A stretch of DNA of 64,000 bases, taken from the NCBI GenBank assembly GCA_037833965.1, contig AP031352.1, positions 8,536,501 to 8,600,500 of the forward strand, written 5' to 3'. The stretch is from Marchantia polymorpha subsp. ruderalis. Taxonomy: Eukaryota; Streptophyta; Marchantiopsida; Marchantiales; Marchantiaceae. Below are positions 58,521 to 64,000 of the stretch, piece after piece (position 1 is the stretch's first letter; every line of letters starts with the position of its first letter). A program made the position numbers and the translations under genes. The notes below the pieces were generated by a model. That model was not told the DNA's origin and made no database searches. It saw only the letters and a list, made by a program, of their open reading frames with translations.

Positions 58521-61500
58521 AATGCTTATTCTTCGTGTGTTAATGTGTTCATGTCCATGGCTCGGAATATCATATATTTCTTAATTGTCGTGTTCTCGGG
58601 CCCATCTTAGCTCTTATACTCCCATTTCATTCATGTTTTTTCTGTATTTCTGTTGCGTCTGTTGAGATTTCCTCACGAGTTCAGGAATTCCTGGTGCCTG
58701 CAACGGCCATTGCAGCCGCCCTCAAGAAGACCCGACGTGCGGGCGAGTTGACTGAGGGGCGACCCCTTCGACTGTTCAAATTCATCGTTTGATTGACAAA
58801 TTTTGTGGAAGTGCCTGCCGCATGCTGTATTTTAGTCCATGATGAAGTGGAATCGATACGCAGAAGAGTTAAATTTGGAGCATGCAGGTCCCTTTAAGTT
58901 GTGATTGCGGTGATTTTATAGCCATACGTTATTGCAAGGAGCCCCATTCATATAGCCAAAATGATGGGAAGATGCCTTCCCGTCTTGGAAGAAGCCAAAG
59001 GTAGGGAAGGATGTGAGACCTATATCGTACATATCGTACATATTTTACTTGCGAAGCTGGATTATATGAAAGGAATGACCAAGCTATGACAACAGATTCA
59101 TGATGGATTTGTTCATTAAGATTATACTTAAAACCATGTTAGCACTTTCCATTTTTAGTAATGGAGCTATGACTCCTCGGATCTTGGTTGAGTTCAACTC
59201 TATTATTTATTCATATCACAACGGTTATTATATTTTAGTAAACATGAATACCACATTGGATTTTATCAAGAGTTATTTCAAGTCCTGATACTATAGTAAA
59301 TTGTCTGGTTAATTAGACTACTGTATGAGAAAGCTAGTGATATTCTATGTGACATATCGGGATTTTCAAGAAATATATTCATATGTTACGTGCATTTTTA
59401 TTAGGTGCTTACACACAATATTTCTCGTATTGCTCTAAACTGCATGCATTCTATTGTGTATGTCTATTATATACAATAATACCTTCATTTTCGAGGTCTC
59501 AATAAAGCATTGAAATCAAAACTGTTCATTGATATAAATGCAGAAAGTGCTCGTTCCTCAAAACTTTAACATTTACATTTCATCTACTGATCATGTTTAT
59601 GTATATTTTTTTATGATAAGTGTATACTAATCAGAAAATGATAACGAAAAAAATATTCTGTTTACCTTTTCCATATGCAAAGATTGCATTCCATAAATTT
59701 ACGATAATTATTCAGTATTATATTATCATCCTTAAAAGATCTATATTATAATAAATTAATTATCATAAAGGAATTGTGTTCACGTTTATAATAACGACTT
59801 CCTTTGCGATTTAAAGGAAAAATAGAAGAGTTTTTACATACCGCTTGATAGGGTGAAATTTGTAACTATTGTCAAGCTTGCAAAGTTTTGGTTTAATCCG
59901 CGAATCTACTTATCATACATAAAAAAATATCAAGCTCTACATAGGAGAGTGAAAGCTCAAAATTATGCACTAGATTTGGTATATTTTTGTGTATGATTAG
60001 TATGTACGAGCCACACAAATGAACTATCAAATCCAACCAAATGATAATTATGATGTAGTTTGGTTATCACAAATTTAGATACTTGAATAGGCTAGAATTA
60101 ATAATTGAGAAGCATGGATCCTTTATCCTCTAACAATGTTTATTTTCAACGAGTAAACTGCTTCTCTTTATTCTTGTTATATCTATACCTGAAAGCAAAT
60201 TCCTTTAAAATTTCTTGCAATATCATCTGATAGTTCTTGCGTTTTATTGGTTTTTTTCCTAATATTTATGAATTTACTCACATCTATTTTCAAATTTTAT
60301 GTCAAAATTGATGACTAAGCATCTACAAGACTGACTTCACATCAATCAAATACACCTCTTAATTAACTTCAAATAAGAATGAATGTTCCAATACTCCTCT
60401 TTATTTGGAGCTCATGGAGAGATGCATCTTTCTATGAGCTCACCTTTTCAATTTTTTTCCAGTATTTCTATTCAATTCTCCTTCCTTCTAAAATAAATTT
60501 TAATTAAATTCATTTCATTTTACTTTTAAAAGATAAGAGAATGTTTGATAGGCATAAATTTTTTTCCCAGTTTGTTTCAAATCAAATAGATGTCTTTAAT
60601 TTTTATAACTCAAACCAAGTTCATAGATGAATGTTTAATTTAGATTCAAATTTTCTGACAGATTATATATGTCTGCAATGAAGCGATCATCAAGCTATTA
60701 TTGTAGAAATTTTAAAATTGGGAATTTCAATTCTAGAATGAAATAAAAATAAATTATAGTGCCTAATATTCTCAATCTATCAAAAATTTGAGTTATACAT
60801 CTTCTAATCAGTTTTTGATCATAATCATACCTTTCTTGAAGTTTTCACAACGTTGAGATGTGAAGATAATTTATCTCAAAACTAAAGCAGTAGTTTCTTC
60901 TTGTTTGTAAAAAGTGAAAGTCATTATGTTTACTGGCACAAGATAAAATAATAGCACTCTGAAGATATGAGCCGTACAGATAAATTCATTTTCTACAAAA
61001 TCTGATTAAAAATTTTAAAGTTAGGATTCAGTGGAAAGAGGGTGGAGACAAACAAAATAGCATCATTAATATTCTTTTGTTTCTTTTCATTCTTTGTTCT
61101 ATGAAAAGTTTCATGTCTCAAAAACCTACAAAACAACCTCATAGGGTCCCAATTAATATAACCAAAAGTATAGGAAGACCCATCAAGCCGTACTTGCCTC
61201 ATAGTTCACTGTAGTATCTATCCACATCATACAGCAGATTCGGCCCACTCTCGGCGTACGTTGGCCGCCAGTTATGTTGTCTTTCGGCCTCAATGAGACC
61301 ATGACATACTTTCTCAAGCTTTTACCATTTTTTAAAATGTTTTTTAAATCTTGTAGCGCCATTCTCATCACTCCGGTTTTTGCTCTTGCGGTTTAGCTTT
61401 GTACCGAATCACCATTTCTCATATTTAATAAACTTATGAATAGCTGCCAACTATTATGGAGGAAGTTTATCAAGTTTATTATTTTGACGTTTCTACCTAA

Positions 61501-61819
61501 GAGAACTAGTCAACGAGTAAGTGACGAGGAAGGGCGTAACTTTTGCGACAATTCTCACGAAAATTCGGGCTGAGATAACTGCAATACTTTCAACTGCAAA
61601 CCTTGACTATGTGGAAGGCATGGAGCTACTGTGAGAAATAAGAAAAAATCACAAGTAGATTTAGATTATAACCAGCAACACAGTAATGTTGAAGCAAGTC
61701 GGTCTATCCCTTGGGTCACTCCGCTTGCAACAGCTACAACAAACAGTATACTAACGATATGACCAACTTTATACATCCCCACGTAAATCCTTCTCTGCCC
61801 AACTTCTTCTCCAAGTCTG
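58521..61819. other. Intergenic DNA, mostly AT-rich
   Basis: No secure gene. On the minus strand around 61330-61080 a frame reads HNWRPTYAESG and NLLYDVDRYY before in-frame TGA codons (see findings). Otherwise nothing was recognised. Confidence 0.4.
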
Positions 61820-62251
61820 TCATCTTGCGAGTTCTACAAATTCCCTATCAATGACTGCTTCCTGAAGATAACCGTTTGTGAACTTCTTCAGCTGAAGCTG
61901 CAGTTGAGGCAATATCTTACGAAGATGCCCAAAAAAGCCTTGTCCATCAACAGTGAATCCTTTGATTTTCTACCGAACAAAAAAATATTTCTCATCTCAT
62001 AACTCGCACAAGTTGATACAGTGAATATGACAAATGCTGACATAAGGAACAAAAGTTGGTCTGAGTGGAATCATCTGTAGTATCCCTTCATTCCTCGCTT
62101 GCCATGGAAAAAAGGAAAGTATCGAGGCATATACTTTCGTTTCGAAACTTGCGCAAAACCTCAAGTTTCATGTGGCATGTGTTGCAATTAGAGTCTACTA
62201 CCGAGGTGGGAATATCGTTGTAGCTTCGAAAAGGATTAACGAGCTTGGCAT
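61820..62251 (-). CDS. Unknown gene, 3' exons (partial model)
   Basis: The last exon (61969-61820) follows the acceptor TCGGTAG and reads KIKGFTVDGQGFFGHLRK to EFVELAR and a TGA stop, 49 codons with a regular amphipathic pattern. A preceding exon at about 62251-62202 (AKLVNPFRSYNDIPTS, donor TCG|GTAGTA) joins it in phase. A further likely exon at about 62680-62570 follows the acceptor GCTGCAG and reads HLSTFKQTFLGLESVSEVLH onward to FEGF before CG|GTATGT. I could not join it cleanly to the downstream exons. I do not recognise the family. The gene lies head-to-tail behind the serine hydroxymethyltransferase gene and must be short. Confidence 0.4.
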
Positions 62252-63155
62252 CTTAGATCTGACGGACAGTGGATCGAAATGACGTCACCGACGATCTCAG
62301 TCAAAGTGGATATTGCCAAAAGTCTCCCGGAGGACTTGGGGCTCATCCGCATCTAGCGAAAGGCCTCAACCTGACAAGAAAACATCGTCGAAGACACATG
62401 GCCTTTAGAGGGGCTGACATGGTGTTGAAAGTGAAGAAACTTCACCTAGATAGTTGCTAAGCTCTGTAATCTAATCCTGTAAGAATGAAGGGAACCACTC
62501 GTGTCCGCGGTACACAGGACGTTGCAGGAAAATCATCATTACAAGACATACCGGAAGCCTTCAAAGTTTGCTGTGAAACGATAAAAAAATAAGACCAAAT
62601 CTTCTTCGTCTTGCACCGGGTATTGTATTGAAACAAGGAGGTGTAGGACTTCAGAAACGGATTCAAGACCCAAGAACGTTTGCTTGAAGGTTGATAGGTG
62701 CCTGCAGCTGCTGTCAGTCAGTTTAAATATAGAACGGTCAAGATGTAAGATGTTCGGAACATGCCATGCCAGATTTATTTCACATACCCTGTGTGTGGCG
62801 GGTAGAATTGTAAACATGTCATTTCACAACCCAGACCAATGCTTGCATTCCAACTTACAATAATGACGTAACGTGTTTTGTCCAGTGCTAAGTTTACATG
62901 ATGGACCCTGCAGTGGCTTGAGCTTCGAGTCCTATGCTCTAACTAACACAGGAATTCAGAGATAACCCTATGCTGTGAGGATATCTCAAAACTGTCTCCT
63001 TGCTATCTTCTAACCCAACCCCGTTATTGACATTGGCCGTCAAGGTCGGGGACACACTTCTCCCCAATCTTTGAGTGGCCATTGCTCTATGATTACAGTC
63101 TCCCTGGCCTCTTTATCCAAAGGCTGCAGTTTGAACAAAATTGATTTCTCACTGT
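62252..63155. other. Partly resolved upstream part of the unknown gene and spacer
   Basis: Contains the likely exon near 62680-62570 described with the unknown gene. Its 5' end was not found. The right part should hold the 3' UTR of the serine hydroxymethyltransferase gene. Confidence 0.3.

Positions 63156-64000
<845 letters not shown>

Overview
The window is nuclear DNA of a land plant, most likely a bryophyte and probably a moss. This is inferred from long AT-rich gene-poor stretches between compact genes with short phase-conserved introns, a chromodomain Ty3/gypsy retroelement, a decayed plastid petA insertion, a plant group-A MAP kinase kinase and a plastid-type serine hydroxymethyltransferase. 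No species assignment can be proved from the sequence alone.

Layout. Bases 1-4.1 kb hold no secure gene. From 2.95 to 5.24 kb lie decayed minus-strand relatives of a Ty3/gypsy element. Bases 5828-11889 are a structurally complete chromovirus: two identical 420-bp LTRs, TCTAC target duplications, an iMet-type primer site, two related mini-ORFs in the leader, gag, and pol with protease, RT, RNase H, integrase, GPY/F region and chromodomain. gag and pol are in different frames and overlap. The overlap carries a GGGAAAC heptamer in the correct phase, a 7-nt spacer and a predicted H-type pseudoknot, which looks like a complete -1 ribosomal frameshift signal.

Bases 12.3-28.2 kb are gene-poor. They hold a GC-rich foldback duplication (12.5-12.9 kb), a plastid petA fragment (13.8-14.3 kb), a MULE-type transposase relic (16.5-17.3 kb) and tandem duplications at 18.5 and 25.0-25.6 kb. 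A complete eight-exon MKK6-like MAP kinase kinase runs leftward from 31886 to 28267; its exons join in phase to 346 codons plus stop.

Bases 33.5-44.4 kb are very AT-rich, with a perfect palindrome, a 393-bp element with 75-bp terminal inverted repeats and a Copia relic. A single-exon plastid-targeted DUF1995 protein lies at 44893-45939. Bases 49-52 kb hold a roughly 180-bp three-copy tandem repeat and a LINE reverse-transcriptase relic that still encodes YADD. A GT61 glycosyltransferase gene runs leftward from about 57.6 to 55.8 kb. The right end has a partly resolved unknown minus-strand gene (61.8-62.7 kb) and the 3' exons of a serine hydroxymethyltransferase that runs off the window.

The host genes (MAPK signalling, plastid protein, Golgi glycosylation, one-carbon metabolism) show no operon-like or pathway link; they are ordinary neighbours separated by transposon debris.
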